Of a stretch of DNA of 32,376 nt, positions 6,986-14,902 are shown piece after piece. How positions within the stretch are numbered: the stretch's first letter is position 1; each line of letters starts with the position of its first letter. The notes under the pieces are model-generated. The model saw nothing but the letters and a program-made list of their open reading frames with translations, had not been told where the DNA came from and did no database searches. The stretch lies in the NCBI GenBank assembly GCA_946185345.1, contig CAMHJC010000016.1, positions 1-32,376 on the forward strand, read 5' to 3'. A program made the translations under genes and the position numbers. Source of the stretch: an uncultured Clostridia bacterium. GTDB lineage: Bacteria; Bacillota; Clostridia; Oscillospirales; Acutalibacteraceae.

Positions 6986-7970
6986 TTTCCGCGACCTCCT
7001 TTTCCTCCTCAACGGCCTTTCTGCCGCTGAATCTCTGAGTGAACTGCGCCTTCCAGTAGGGAATTCCGAGGAATATGCCCACCACAATAGCGGTAAAGAG
7101 CTTGAGATCGTTTGCCTTCATACCGAGGTTGAGCACCAGGGTGATGACAACATAATAGATAATACCGCCGACGATGGTAGCTACCAGTTTAAGAGCAAAA
7201 TTGTGGAATATCTTTCCGAAGATGACTTCGCCGATGATGACGGCAGCCAGACCGATAACAATGGCGCCTCTGCCCATGTTGACGTCGCAGAAACCCTGAT
7301 ATTGCGAGAGGATAGCGCCTGACATGGCAACGATACCGTTGGAAAGCACAATACCTATGATTTTGTTGTTGTCGGTGTTGATGCCGTTTGCACGCGCCAT
7401 GGCAAGATTGCTGCCGGTGACGCGAAGGGCGTGTCCGCGTTCGGTGCCGAAGAACCAGTACAGCACCGCAATCAGAACGCCTGAGATGATAACGCAGATG
7501 AGCAGGGATTGATTGCAGAAACGTGTCAGCATCTGCAGCAGTTCGTTGTCCTTGCTGACATTAACAGGCAGCAGCGTCTTGCTCACATTGCGCAGCGTAA
7601 TCGGGTACTTGTAATTCATATAAGCAAACGGCAGGTTGGCCATATCTCCCTGTATGCGGAGATTGACGGAATACAGGCTGAGCTGTGTCAGAATACCGGC
7701 AAGTATGGCAGGTATTCCGAATTTGGTGTGAAAGATTCCCGTGACAAGTCCCGCAAGACAGCCAGCAAGAAAAGCGCACAACATGGCGAAATAGAGATTC
7801 TGTCCGGATGTCACCAGCACCACCAGCACCGCGCCGCCGGTGGCAAAGGAACCGTCCACCGTCAGATCGGCTACGTCAAGGATTTTGAACGTGATATACA
7901 CGCCTATGGCCATAATACCCCAGATAATGCCCTGAGTTATGGCTCCCGGCATGGCGTTCATAAACGGCAT
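6978..7970 (-). CDS. ABC transporter permease (ABC_sub_bind-associated, COG4120 type)
   Basis: 330 aa from the ATG at 7970, with AGGAG 8 nt upstream. About eight to nine hydrophobic segments cover almost the whole protein, beginning with GAITQGIIWGIMAIGVYIT. The DLTVDGSFATGGAV stretch near residue 35 is typical of the branched-chain/purine-like permease superfamily (BPD_transp_2) used with ABC_sub_bind lipoproteins. The C-terminus is cytoplasmic and highly charged (Lys/Glu) and overlaps the ATPase start. It lies 141 bp after the binding-protein gene with a hairpin in between, which probably lowers its expression relative to the lipoprotein. Confidence 0.92.
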   Translation of the reverse strand: MPFMNAMPGAITQGIIWGIMAIGVYITFKILDVADLTVDGSFATGGAVLVVLVTSGQNLYFAMLCAFLAGCLAGLVTGIFHTKFGIPAILAGILTQLSLYSVNLRIQGDMANLPFAYMNYKYPITLRNVSKTLLPVNVSKDNELLQMLTRFCNQSLLICVIISGVLIAVLYWFFGTERGHALRVTGSNLAMARANGINTDNNKIIGIVLSNGIVAMSGAILSQYQGFCDVNMGRGAIVIGLAAVIIGEVIFGKIFHNFALKLVATIVGGIIYYVVITLVLNLGMKANDLKLFTAIVVGIFLGIPYWKAQFTQRFSGRKAVEEEKEVAENA

Positions 7971-8024
7971 GATACATTCTCCTTCCAAAAAACAAATGAT
8001 GACATTATCAAAATATCAAAATCG

Positions 8025-8054
8025 GCGATAAGGCACAATACTGCGCCTTATCGC
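8025..8054 (-). other. Intercistronic hairpin between binding-protein and permease genes
   Basis: Perfect 10-bp stem GCGATAAGGC (8025-8034) / GCCTTATCGC (8045-8054) with a 10-nt loop. On the minus strand it is followed by an interrupted T-rich stretch. I infer partial termination or 3' protection of the binding-protein mRNA, a common device for making more binding protein than permease. Confidence 0.65.
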
Positions 8055-8111
8055 TGAATTCAGTGTCAGATAATATAAAAATTTCTTTTTGAGATTGTGT
8101 AGAAATTACAA

Positions 8112-9095
8112 TCAGCCTTCGACAGCAACGTACTTCTCGGAAACAGTTACGTTGTACTTTTCGCAGTGTGCGGGAGAGTACACATAAGTCGGCTCCAGAT
8201 CAGCCTGAATTTCCATTTCTGCGGGATCCTTGCCATTGACAAGGATATCATAAGCCATCAGGCCTGTCAGATAACCGATCTTATCATAGCTGATGGAAAG
8301 AGCAGCAATACCGCAGCCTTTGCAGATGCCTTCTTCACCGGCAATAATGGGCTTGTCAGCAACACTGTCAATCAGCTCTGCGTTGCTGGCACATGCGTTA
8401 TCAGTGGGAATATACAAAGCGTCGGACTCAGAGCATGCCTTTGTGACGACCTGAGAAATATCGTTGGAGTCAGAGAAGGAATAATCGGTCGCTTCAACAC
8501 CCAGCTTGGCCAGTTCTTTGGTAATCACTTCAGCCTGATACTTTGAGTTGGCTTCGTTGGAGCAGTAGACAATGCCGATCTTCTTTGCGTCGGGCAAAAG
8601 CTCAGGGAACATGGCAGCCTGCTGATCGAGGGGAGCAAGGTCAGATGTACCGGAAACATTAATACCGGTCTTTCCGGTGAAGTTATCAATGCCAAGAGCA
8701 ATGCCGTACTCAGTGACGGATGTGCCAAGAATCGGAATCTCGGGAGTACCGGAAACAGCGGTCTGTACTGCGGGAGTGGCGTTTGCCATGATGAGATCCA
8801 CATTGGAAGAGACGAACTGATTAATAATGGTGGTGCAGGTTGTGGAATCAGCAGAAGCATTCTGCTCGTCGAACTTCACCTTGTCGCCCAGCTTCTCTGT
8901 GAGCGCTCTCTTAAAGCCTGCTGTCGCAGTGTCAAGAGCAGGATGCTGCACATACTGGCAGATACCCACTGTGTAGGTGCCGTCCTCTTTCTTGCCGTCG
9001 CCGGAATTGGTGCTGTCACAGCCTGTGACGGCCATGAGCGATGTGGCAACCAGTGCGCAGGAAAGCACTGCCGCCAGGATTCTTTTGAATTTCAT
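8112..9095 (-). CDS. ABC transporter substrate-binding lipoprotein (ABC_sub_bind, TrpX-like)
   Basis: 327 aa. The type II signal peptide has lipobox AVTGC, lipidated Cys26, followed by a Ser/Gly/Asp linker. The mature part begins TYTVGICQYVQHPALDTATAG, the characteristic start of the ABC_sub_bind (DUF534, COG2984) family, with a two-lobed periplasmic-binding fold: lobe 1 to about residue 150, and the VYCSNEANSKYQAEV strand-turn-helix opening lobe 2. It captures a small solute outside the membrane for the permease and ATPase encoded downstream. First gene of the operon: its promoter is TTGACA-N17-TATACT and its SD is AGGAGG, 8 nt from the ATG. No T-box motif is visible in the short leader, so tRNA-dependent control, known for some relatives, is not supported here. 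Confidence 0.93.
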   Translation of the reverse strand: MKFKRILAAVLSCALVATSLMAVTGCDSTNSGDGKKEDGTYTVGICQYVQHPALDTATAGFKRALTEKLGDKVKFDEQNASADSTTCTTIINQFVSSNVDLIMANATPAVQTAVSGTPEIPILGTSVTEYGIALGIDNFTGKTGINVSGTSDLAPLDQQAAMFPELLPDAKKIGIVYCSNEANSKYQAEVITKELAKLGVEATDYSFSDSNDISQVVTKACSESDALYIPTDNACASNAELIDSVADKPIIAGEEGICKGCGIAALSISYDKIGYLTGLMAYDILVNGKDPAEMEIQADLEPTYVYSPAHCEKYNVTVSEKYVAVEG

Positions 9096-9118
9096 GTTTT
9101 CTACCTCCTGAAAAATAC

Positions 9119-9141
9119 CTCACGGGGTTCTCCCCCTTGAG
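9119..9141 (-). other. 5'-leader hairpin of the ABC operon
   Basis: CTCA-C-GGGG (9119-9127) pairs with CCCC-T-TGAG (9133-9141) around a short loop. It lies between the inferred transcription start and the SD, about 24 nt from the start codon. It may stabilise the message; no ligand-binding core is evident. Confidence 0.5.
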
Positions 9142-9152
9142 TGCTGATAGTG

Positions 9153-9181
9153 AGTATAGCACTTTAAAGCGCTGATGTCAA
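9153..9181 (-). promoter_or_regulatory. Sigma-A promoter of the ABC importer operon
   Basis: Minus strand: TTGACA (9181-9176), 17-bp spacer, TATACT (9158-9153). It gives a leader of roughly 50 nt before the lipoprotein gene. Confidence 0.85.
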
Positions 9182-9323
9182 GATGTTTTTATTGATTTTG
9201 GTAAATAACTTCAAACAAATTTCAAAAGATGTATGTCACATTGGTCAATCCTCTATTTTTTTCTCCCATTTTCTTCCGGAGACGCCACTTGAATGAAAAT
9301 TTACCCCTTTTTACGCTTAAGCA

Positions 9324-9351
9324 TTGACTTTATATTCAAATGTGATATAAT
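9324..9351 (+). promoter_or_regulatory. Sigma-A promoter of the VTC-DUF4956 operon
   Basis: TTGACT (9324-9329), 16-bp spacer, TATAAT (9346-9351). The leader to the TTG start is about 85 nt. Confidence 0.78.
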
Positions 9352-9442
9352 TATTATTACACAAAACAATAAAAATATCCACATTGTCACTATTTTTCTG
9401 TTCCTTCTCAACGGAACCGTGCTTCAAGGCAGGTGATTCAAT

Positions 9443-10198
9443 TTGCATTACAAGACCCACGGTCTCAGGCACGAGCTGAAGTACAGCATTTCCTACGCCG
9501 ATTACCTTGAGCTTCGCAGCCGTGCGATGTGCTTTATGCGGCACGATGAACACGGCGACGGCGGCAGGTATTTCATTCGCAGCCTTTATCTGGACGATAT
9601 TTACATGGCGGATTACAATCAGAAAAACGAAGGCCGCAGCAGACGCAGAAAATACCGCATCAGAATATACGATTTCAGCTGTGACATGATCAAATTTGAA
9701 ATAAAGGATAAATTTGACAGCTATATTTCCAAAAAATCCTCCGTCATTACTTTTGAACAGTTCGGCAGCATCATCAAAGGCGATTTCGGATTTGTGGGAG
9801 ACATGGTGCTTCACGACCGTCAAAAAGCCGAATCGGAAAAATTCAGAGCGCTCCGCATGGGTTACATCGACTGTGCGTGCAAAATTCTTCGCCCTCAGGT
9901 GGTCGTTGACTACGACCGGGAGGTATTCATCTGCGATGAGGGAAACGTGCGCATGACCTTCGACATGAACCTTCGCGCCGGACAGGGAACCGGCGATATT
10001 TTTGACCCGCATCTTCCGACCGTCCCCGCCTACGACAGCGGCAAGATGATTCTGGAGGTCAAATACGACGATTATCTGCCTCAGTTCATTCGCCGCATGC
10101 TCCGCTCAAAAAAGCTGAGCCTCTGGCAGTCCGCCGAATCCAAATACTCCATGTGCTGCATTGCGCAGTCCAATTATCTGGGAAAGGTTGTTTATTAA
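9443..10198 (+). CDS. VTC-domain polyphosphate polymerase family protein
   Basis: 251 aa from a TTG start with AGGTG 7 nt upstream; no better in-frame start exists, and the family's RHELKY opening motif follows at residues 9-14. The VTC domain fills the protein: YFIRSLYLDD (about 47-56), a dense basic stretch GRSRRRKYRIRIYD, then MIKFEIKDK, which together supply the basic tunnel residues and metal-binding acids of the yeast Vtc4-type triphosphate tunnel fold. ILEVKYDDYLP near residue 200 is another tunnel strand. In yeast this domain makes polyphosphate from ATP; here it is presumably cytosolic and may deliver product to the membrane partner encoded 1 nt downstream. Activity in bacteria is inferred from the family. 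Confidence 0.88.
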   Translation: MHYKTHGLRHELKYSISYADYLELRSRAMCFMRHDEHGDGGRYFIRSLYLDDIYMADYNQKNEGRSRRRKYRIRIYDFSCDMIKFEIKDKFDSYISKKSSVITFEQFGSIIKGDFGFVGDMVLHDRQKAESEKFRALRMGYIDCACKILRPQVVVDYDREVFICDEGNVRMTFDMNLRAGQGTGDIFDPHLPTVPAYDSGKMILEVKYDDYLPQFIRRMLRSKKLSLWQSAESKYSMCCIAQSNYLGKVVY

Positions 10199-10199
10199 T

Positions 10200-10862
10200 A
10201 TGAATTTCACTGACGTATTCAAAAACAAATTCTTAAGTCAATTTGCTCTCACATCCCCTATCGAATATGTGCTTGCGCTGGTATTTGCCATTATGGTGGG
10301 GCTTATCATCTATTTTGTCTACAAGAAGACCTACAACGGCGTGGCGTACAGCCATAACTTCAACATGTCCCTCATTCTGATGACGCTCATCACCACGGTA
10401 ATTATCTTCACTATCACGGCCAATCCCGTGCTTTCGCTCGGTATGGTCGGCGCTCTTTCGATCATCCGCTTCCGTACGGTGGTCAAGGATCCCGTTGACC
10501 TGATGTACCTCTTCTGGTCAATCTCCATGGGAATTATCATCGGCGCCAAGCAGTACATCTTTGCGCTGATCTGTGTGATTATCATCACGATCTTCTGCAT
10601 GATCATGTGCCGCATGAGCGACAGCGAGAGACTCTACCTCGTTATTGTGCGCTACGATGTATCGGTCACGGAGGAAATCGACAAGGCCATCGAGGAAGTC
10701 AAAGGCAAGATCCGCAACCGTACTGTCGGAAAAACCGGCGTTGAAACCATCATTGAAGTCAAGAACAACGCCATCGACGACCACTTCGTGGAGAAGATCA
10801 CCAGGATCGAAGGCGTGGAAAGCGCTGCGCTGGTCAACTACAACGGAGATTACGCCGAATAA
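10200..10862 (+). CDS. DUF4956 membrane protein
   Basis: 220 aa from the ATG at 10200, which follows the VTC stop by 1 nt, implying translational coupling. Transmembrane segments lie near residues 21-41, 55-76 and 101-137 (the last probably two helices). Between them is the family signature GALSIIRFRTVVKDPVDLMY. Residues ~145-220 are a soluble domain with a ferredoxin-like pattern (YLVIVRYDVSVTEEIDKAI ... TGVETIIEVK). DUF4956 genes commonly adjoin VTC-domain genes in Firmicutes; a channel or anchor role for polyphosphate handling is a guess from context. Confidence 0.88.
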   Translation: MNFTDVFKNKFLSQFALTSPIEYVLALVFAIMVGLIIYFVYKKTYNGVAYSHNFNMSLILMTLITTVIIFTITANPVLSLGMVGALSIIRFRTVVKDPVDLMYLFWSISMGIIIGAKQYIFALICVIIITIFCMIMCRMSDSERLYLVIVRYDVSVTEEIDKAIEEVKGKIRNRTVGKTGVETIIEVKNNAIDDHFVEKITRIEGVESAALVNYNGDYAE

Positions 10863-10880
10863 ACATTTCCTGATCAACCA

Positions 10881-10930
10881 AAAAACGCCGTCGTCTGTCA
10901 CATTCAGTGGCAAACGGCGGCATTTTTTTG
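10881..10930. terminator. Bidirectional terminator
   Basis: CGCCGT (10887-10892) pairs with ACGGCG (10915-10920), with an inner TGTCAC/GTGGCA stem. A-run 10881-10886 on the left and T-run 10924-10930 on the right serve the convergent DUF1292 gene and VTC operon. Confidence 0.85.
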
Positions 10931-10951
10931 TGTTTCTTCTGGGAAGAAAGA

Positions 10952-11257
10952 TCAGTCGGCAAAATTGAAGTAGTCCTTGTTTTTCTCCTTGAAGATTTCA
11001 AAGACAGCTTCTGCCACTTCTTCACTCTCCACGGTGACAAAGTTTTCCTCTTCCTCATCGTCGGGAGTCGGCTCAACCTTAAGAATAACTACCTCGTCGT
11101 CGTCCTCATCAGTGGAAATCAGCACAACGTACTCATCGCCCTTGTATTCAACCGAATCGAGATATTCAAAGGCAACCTCGTTGCCGTCCTCGTCGCTGAG
11201 ATACACCAGATTGTCCATTTCTTCCTCGTCAAAAATATCCAAATTCTCCTCGCTCAT
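10952..11257 (-). CDS. DUF1292 domain protein (YrzB-like)
   Basis: 101 aa from the ATG at 11257, with AAGAAGG 9 nt upstream; an open frame 12 codons longer lacks support. The sequence is extremely acidic and follows the DUF1292 pattern: LVYLSDEDGNEVAFEYLDSV, then YVVLISTDEDDDEVVILKVE, then a Glu-rich segment and a helical end VAEAVFEIFKEK. Small cytosolic protein of unknown function, widespread in Firmicutes and often near the alaS/ruvX (yrrK) cluster, which is not present here. It has its own promoter with a 12-bp palindrome across the start site, so it is probably under a dedicated regulator. Confidence 0.88.
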   Translation of the reverse strand: MSEENLDIFDEEEMDNLVYLSDEDGNEVAFEYLDSVEYKGDEYVVLISTDEDDDEVVILKVEPTPDDEEEENFVTVESEEVAEAVFEIFKEKNKDYFNFAD

Positions 11258-11302
11258 ATCAATAAACCTTCTTTCCGGCGCATAAGCGCTCATGTTATAT
11301 CA

Positions 11303-11331
11303 TTCTATTAAATAACAGGTATTTAATAGAA
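11303..11331. promoter_or_regulatory. 12-bp perfect palindrome over the DUF1292 transcription start
   Basis: TTCTATTAAATA (11303-11314) and TATTTAATAGAA (11320-11331) with a 5-nt spacer. It begins 3 bp downstream of the -10 box, so it covers the expected start site. Operator is the simplest reading; a leader hairpin is possible but it would be AT-only and weak. Confidence 0.6.
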
Positions 11332-11333
11332 CT

Positions 11334-11363
11334 ATTCTACCATATCAAATATAGTATTGTCAA
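11334..11363 (-). promoter_or_regulatory. Sigma-A promoter of the DUF1292 gene
   Basis: Minus strand: TTGACA (11363-11358), 18-bp spacer ending TGG, TAGAAT (11339-11334), an extended -10. Confidence 0.75.
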
Positions 11364-11371
11364 CCAATTTT

Positions 11372-12499
11372 TCAATATACCCTTGTGACTCTGCGGCTCA
11401 GGCTGCATACAAATTCGTAATTGAACGACGATGACATGTCAGCAGGCTCCTCCACGGGAATGAAATTGTCTCCGTCACGCCCGAAAAGCGTTACCACATC
11501 CTCGATATGCACATCGTCAATGTGAGAAATATCCACCATTATCTGATCCATGCACACTCTGCCGAGCACCGGGGCAAACTGCCCGTGAATCAGCACACGT
11601 CCCTTGTTGGAAAGCGCTCTGGGATATCCGTCGGCGTATCCGACAGACACGGTCGCAATGCGTGTCGGCTTCTCGGTGACGAAGGTGGCGCCGTAACTCA
11701 CGCCGATGCCGGCTTCCGCAGTATGGACATTCACCACATGGCTGCGGAAGCTCATGGCAGGCCGGAGATCCAGTGCGGATTTGTCGACTTCTTCCGAAGG
11801 ATACAGTCCGTAGGTGATGATTCCCGAACGCACCATCTGGAACCGGTGGCTGTCAAATTCCATGATGCCGGCGCTGTTGCAGATGTGCTTGATCGGTATC
11901 TCAACATTTCTTGCGTCCAGCATATCGCACATGCTGTCGTAACGCTCCATCTGCATGCGGCTGTATGCTTTGTCGAACATATCCGCACAGGAAAAATGGG
12001 TAAACATTCCTTCCAGCTCCAGGTGAGGAAGCAGGCTGATGCGCTGAATGTCATCGGCGCTCTGCTCATTCACCGCAAAGCCTATGCGTGACATTCCGGT
12101 ATCCAGTGCGACATGCGCCTTGGCTGTCCTGCCCTGCGCCCGGGCAGCCTTTGCGAGAAGCTCCGCCGTTTCATAGGAATACACCGTCTGGGTCACATCG
12201 TACTTTACAACCTCGTCATAACGGCTCGGCGATACGTATGACAGTATGATGATCGGCAGATTAATGCCGGCCTCACGAAGTTCTATCGCTTCGTCCACCG
12301 TGGCAACGGCGAAGTATTCCACGGCATTTTCCAGATAACGTCCGACCGCAACCGCTCCGTGGCCGTATGCGTCCGCCTTGATCACGGCGCAGATTTTCAC
12401 GCCGCTGCCCACATTTCTTCTGACCTCGGCGATATTGTGGCCGATTGCCTCTAAATCCACCTCGGCGTATGCCCTCAAATAATTACCCAACAGTAACAT
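11372..12499 (-). CDS. alr: Alanine racemase
   Basis: 375 aa, usual length. PLP-dependent interconversion of L- and D-alanine for peptidoglycan. The PLP-binding Lys41 lies in AVIKADAYGHG, GMSRIGF carries the conserved Arg, the catalytic Tyr is in GVSYGATF on the C-terminal domain, and SVGYADGYPR and GRVCMDQIMVD are present. The ATG at 12499 was chosen because the family's first strand (YAEVDLEAI) follows at once; its SD (AAAGAAG) abuts the ATG, so initiation may be weak or coupled to the lipid kinase ending 32 nt upstream. No terminator is seen after it before the DUF1292 promoter. Confidence 0.95.
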   Translation of the reverse strand: MLLLGNYLRAYAEVDLEAIGHNIAEVRRNVGSGVKICAVIKADAYGHGAVAVGRYLENAVEYFAVATVDEAIELREAGINLPIIILSYVSPSRYDEVVKYDVTQTVYSYETAELLAKAARAQGRTAKAHVALDTGMSRIGFAVNEQSADDIQRISLLPHLELEGMFTHFSCADMFDKAYSRMQMERYDSMCDMLDARNVEIPIKHICNSAGIMEFDSHRFQMVRSGIITYGLYPSEEVDKSALDLRPAMSFRSHVVNVHTAEAGIGVSYGATFVTEKPTRIATVSVGYADGYPRALSNKGRVLIHGQFAPVLGRVCMDQIMVDISHIDDVHIEDVVTLFGRDGDNFIPVEEPADMSSSFNYEFVCSLSRRVTRVY

Positions 12500-12531
12500 C
12501 TTCTTTGCAAAAATTTTTGTATTAATCCGGA

Positions 12532-13443
12532 CTATTGAATCGGGTCGTTTACGATCAGCCTGAGCGCCTTGGGAATGACCCGGAACGTGACCTCGCTCAG
12601 TGTGAGACATTCGCCGTCAATATTGACAATGGCAGGCTTGGCTGACTCGATTTTCATCTTTTTGCCTCGTCTGACGGTGAGCAGCCCCTCAAAGTTTTTT
12701 GACTCGGGATATCGGCCGCTCTTGTATTCTCCCAGGAGACGGGCCATTTTCAGCTTGGACACCCGTTTAATCATCACGAAATCCAGCAGACCGTCATAAG
12801 GGTCGGCCATCGGAGCGCCCTTGTAGCCGCCGCCGTAATACTGTCCGCAGGCCGCCAGCGAAAACATGAAGTCGCCTTCGTAAACATACTGGTCATCAAT
12901 CGTTACCTTCAATGTATTATACACCTTGCCGAGCATAGAAATCAATACCGAAAGCGTATAAGTTCCCGATCCCAGCAATTTTTTTGTTCTTGTCATGCGG
13001 TTGGTACGGTCGCAGATGATAGCGTCAATGCCCATGGAGCAGATATTGACAGAGGCAAAATGCCCCGTGTCAATGGCGTCGACATATCTCGACGGCGCCG
13101 TGAGGTAATGCTCAATATCCTCAAAGCCTTTCGCTCCGCCGAACGTCTTGACGTAATCATTGCCCGAACCGCAGGGAATGATGCCGAATTCCACATTTTC
13201 CATGCCGATAATGCCGTTGGCGGCGCCGCAGATGCCGCCGTCTCCGCCCAGAACAATGATCCTGACGTCATCCCCGATTTGTCCCTCGCTCCGGGCAAAG
13301 TCGGTCAGGTCAGAACCCGAGCGAGTCAGCATGAATTGATAGGGGACGCCGAGTTTTTCACATGTTGCGGTGATCCTGTCCCTGTATTTTTCAAATCCGT
13401 TTTTTGCGCCGGCATTGGGATTCGCAATAAAAACATACCTCAT
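12532..13443 (-). CDS. Diacylglycerol/lipid kinase family protein (DgkB/YegS-like)
   Basis: 303 aa from the ATG at 13443, with GAGGCG 6 nt before it. The YVFIANPNAGAKNG opening, the GGDG nucleotide loop (about residues 63-66), IPCGSGNDYVKTF (about 86-98), an AACGQYYGGGYKGAP segment and DPYDGLLDFVMIKR match the DAGK catalytic domain plus its beta-rich C-terminal domain. It should phosphorylate a lipid such as diacylglycerol at the membrane, recycling lipid from lipoteichoic acid synthesis. Oddity: the loop reads GGDGGICGAANG where most members have GGDGTxNEVxNG, so Thr, Asn and Glu are changed. First gene of a two-gene unit with alr. Confidence 0.88.
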   Translation of the reverse strand: MRYVFIANPNAGAKNGFEKYRDRITATCEKLGVPYQFMLTRSGSDLTDFARSEGQIGDDVRIIVLGGDGGICGAANGIIGMENVEFGIIPCGSGNDYVKTFGGAKGFEDIEHYLTAPSRYVDAIDTGHFASVNICSMGIDAIICDRTNRMTRTKKLLGSGTYTLSVLISMLGKVYNTLKVTIDDQYVYEGDFMFSLAACGQYYGGGYKGAPMADPYDGLLDFVMIKRVSKLKMARLLGEYKSGRYPESKNFEGLLTVRRGKKMKIESAKPAIVNIDGECLTLSEVTFRVIPKALRLIVNDPIQ

Positions 13444-13492
13444 ATAGATCGCCTCATTTGTTAAATTAGAAAAGTCATTATCTCCAAAATTC

Positions 13493-13521
13493 AGAATAAC
13501 ACACCGCAGTTGATTTGTCAA
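13493..13521 (-). promoter_or_regulatory. Sigma-A promoter of the lipid kinase-alr unit
   Basis: Minus strand: TTGACA (13521-13516), 17-bp spacer, TATTCT (13498-13493). It lies about 50 bp before the kinase ATG. Confidence 0.75.
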
Positions 13522-13543
13522 TATTGACAGTCCGATTGAACGC

Positions 13544-13585
13544 AAAAAACTCCGAAGCCGCATGTAAAATCGCAGGCTTCGGAGT
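13544..13585 (-). terminator. Terminator after the AI-2E permease gene
   Basis: An 11-bp perfect stem (ACTCCGAAGCC 13549-13559 with 13575-13585) is followed, on the minus strand, by a T-run from 13549 to 13544. It lies 40 bp after the permease stop. Confidence 0.85.
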
Positions 13586-13625
13586 TTATATTTAATATAA
13601 TTTTAATTAACCAATAACGAGGCCA

Positions 13626-14828
13626 TCAATCGTCCTCTTTTTCCTCTGTTTTTTCCTTTGCTTCCTGCCTGACAGCGTCAGCTCTGAAATCGGGGCCGTA
13701 AGCGGAAGTTTCAGTCGGCAGGCCTCTCTTTCTGAGCGAATATTCCGCAACACGCTTGACCACATAATAAATGGTGGCAAAGAGCGGAACGCCGATAATC
13801 ATGCCGATAAAGCCGAAAAGCGAGCCGAAAATCAGTATCGCTATGGTGATGTAAAGCGCAGACAGTCCGATGCTGTCGCCGATAATTCTCGGCCCGATAA
13901 TATTGCCGTCGACCTGCTGAAGCAGGATAATGAAGATCAGGAAAATAATGCACTGCTTCGGAGACACCAGCAGCAGCAGGAAGGCACTCGGAACCGCTCC
14001 AATAAACGGACCGAACATAGGAATGACATTGGTCACACCCACTATCACGCTGATTATCAGGGCGTAAGGCATACGGAACAGCAGCATAAAGACAAAGCAG
14101 ATAATTCCCACTATCAGCGAATCAATCAGCTTGCCCGAAATGAAGCCGCCGAACATCTTGTTGGCCTGATGCAGCGTGTCGTAGACGGCGTTGTTGAAGC
14201 GTTCATTGCGGCTGATTGTGTGAAACATTTTCTTGCACTGATTGATATATCTCTCACGGTCAAGCAGCAGATAAATCATAATGATGAAGGCCAGCATGAT
14301 ATTAATGATAGCCGAACCGATCGACATGACGCTTGTGGCAATATTGTAGACCGTACTGAGAAGATTGGTCTTAATCCACGTCACAAGCATATTCTCCGCC
14401 GACTCAATCAATTGGGTGTATCTGGACGCAAACTGATTGTTGTTGGCGATGAATGTTTGCAGTCTTTTCAGCTGAGCCTCCACCAGCTGAGGAAGATTTC
14501 CGGCTAGCTCCGAGACGCTTGTGATCAGCTGAGGAAGCAGCACCGCACACAGCAGTGTTAAAAAGGCAAGCACCGAAACGCTTGTAATCAGTACTGAAAG
14601 CGGCCTGGCTGCGCGTGCGATGCGGTCAATTTTGCGCAGCTTGCGCTCAAAGAACGAAGCGACCGGACACAGCAGATAGGCAAACGCCATTCCTACCCAT
14701 AAAGGCTGGAGCGCTGAGAAAAACATCATCACGCCGTCCTTGATATCTCCCAGGTGCAGCAGTGCGAAGAGCAGAAGAATTGCTGCCGCCAGACTCAGAA
14801 AATTCGTCATAAATTTGGATTTATTCAC
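13626..14828 (-). CDS. AI-2E transporter family permease
   Basis: 400 aa from a GTG at 14828 with GGAGG 8 nt upstream. Seven to eight hydrophobic segments: two near residues 7-50, one near 80-100, and a cluster from about 190 to 360. The soluble amphipathic region at about 105-185 and the IPMFGPFIGAVPSAFLLL and DGNIIGPRIIGDSIGL motifs are typical of the AI-2E/PerM family. Members export small solutes or act as sodium/proton antiporters; the substrate cannot be assigned. The C-terminus is a charged Glu/Lys tail. It has its own promoter just behind the Spo0A-like gene, so it is not necessarily co-regulated with it. Confidence 0.93.
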   Translation of the reverse strand: MNKSKFMTNFLSLAAAILLLFALLHLGDIKDGVMMFFSALQPLWVGMAFAYLLCPVASFFERKLRKIDRIARAARPLSVLITSVSVLAFLTLLCAVLLPQLITSVSELAGNLPQLVEAQLKRLQTFIANNNQFASRYTQLIESAENMLVTWIKTNLLSTVYNIATSVMSIGSAIINIMLAFIIMIYLLLDRERYINQCKKMFHTISRNERFNNAVYDTLHQANKMFGGFISGKLIDSLIVGIICFVFMLLFRMPYALIISVIVGVTNVIPMFGPFIGAVPSAFLLLLVSPKQCIIFLIFIILLQQVDGNIIGPRIIGDSIGLSALYITIAILIFGSLFGFIGMIIGVPLFATIYYVVKRVAEYSLRKRGLPTETSAYGPDFRADAVRQEAKEKTEEKEDD

Positions 14829-14902
14829 AACTACGACCTCCAAAAAGCAAGTCTTATTTGCGGAAGAAACCATATCATTCTTCACGGCAAATTTACATTT
14901 TC

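Larger units (their letters stand above)
9096..9442. other. Divergent intergenic region (ABC operon / VTC operon)
   Basis: 347 bp holding one promoter in each direction and a leader hairpin for the ABC operon. The middle (about 9185-9320) is AT-rich and shows no gene, repeat or riboswitch that I recognise. A small GTTCC/GGAAC hairpin (9400-9417) lies in the VTC leader. Confidence 0.6.

Noticed and set aside
6071-7030. 319-codon open frame on the plus strand opposite the ABC ATPase gene
   Set aside because: Antisense to a gene with all ABC motifs; no SD, no promoter and no recognisable domain.
9096-9181. T-box or other riboswitch before the TrpX-like lipoprotein gene
   Set aside because: The leader is about 50 nt with one small hairpin; no T-box bulge sequence and no terminator/antiterminator pair.
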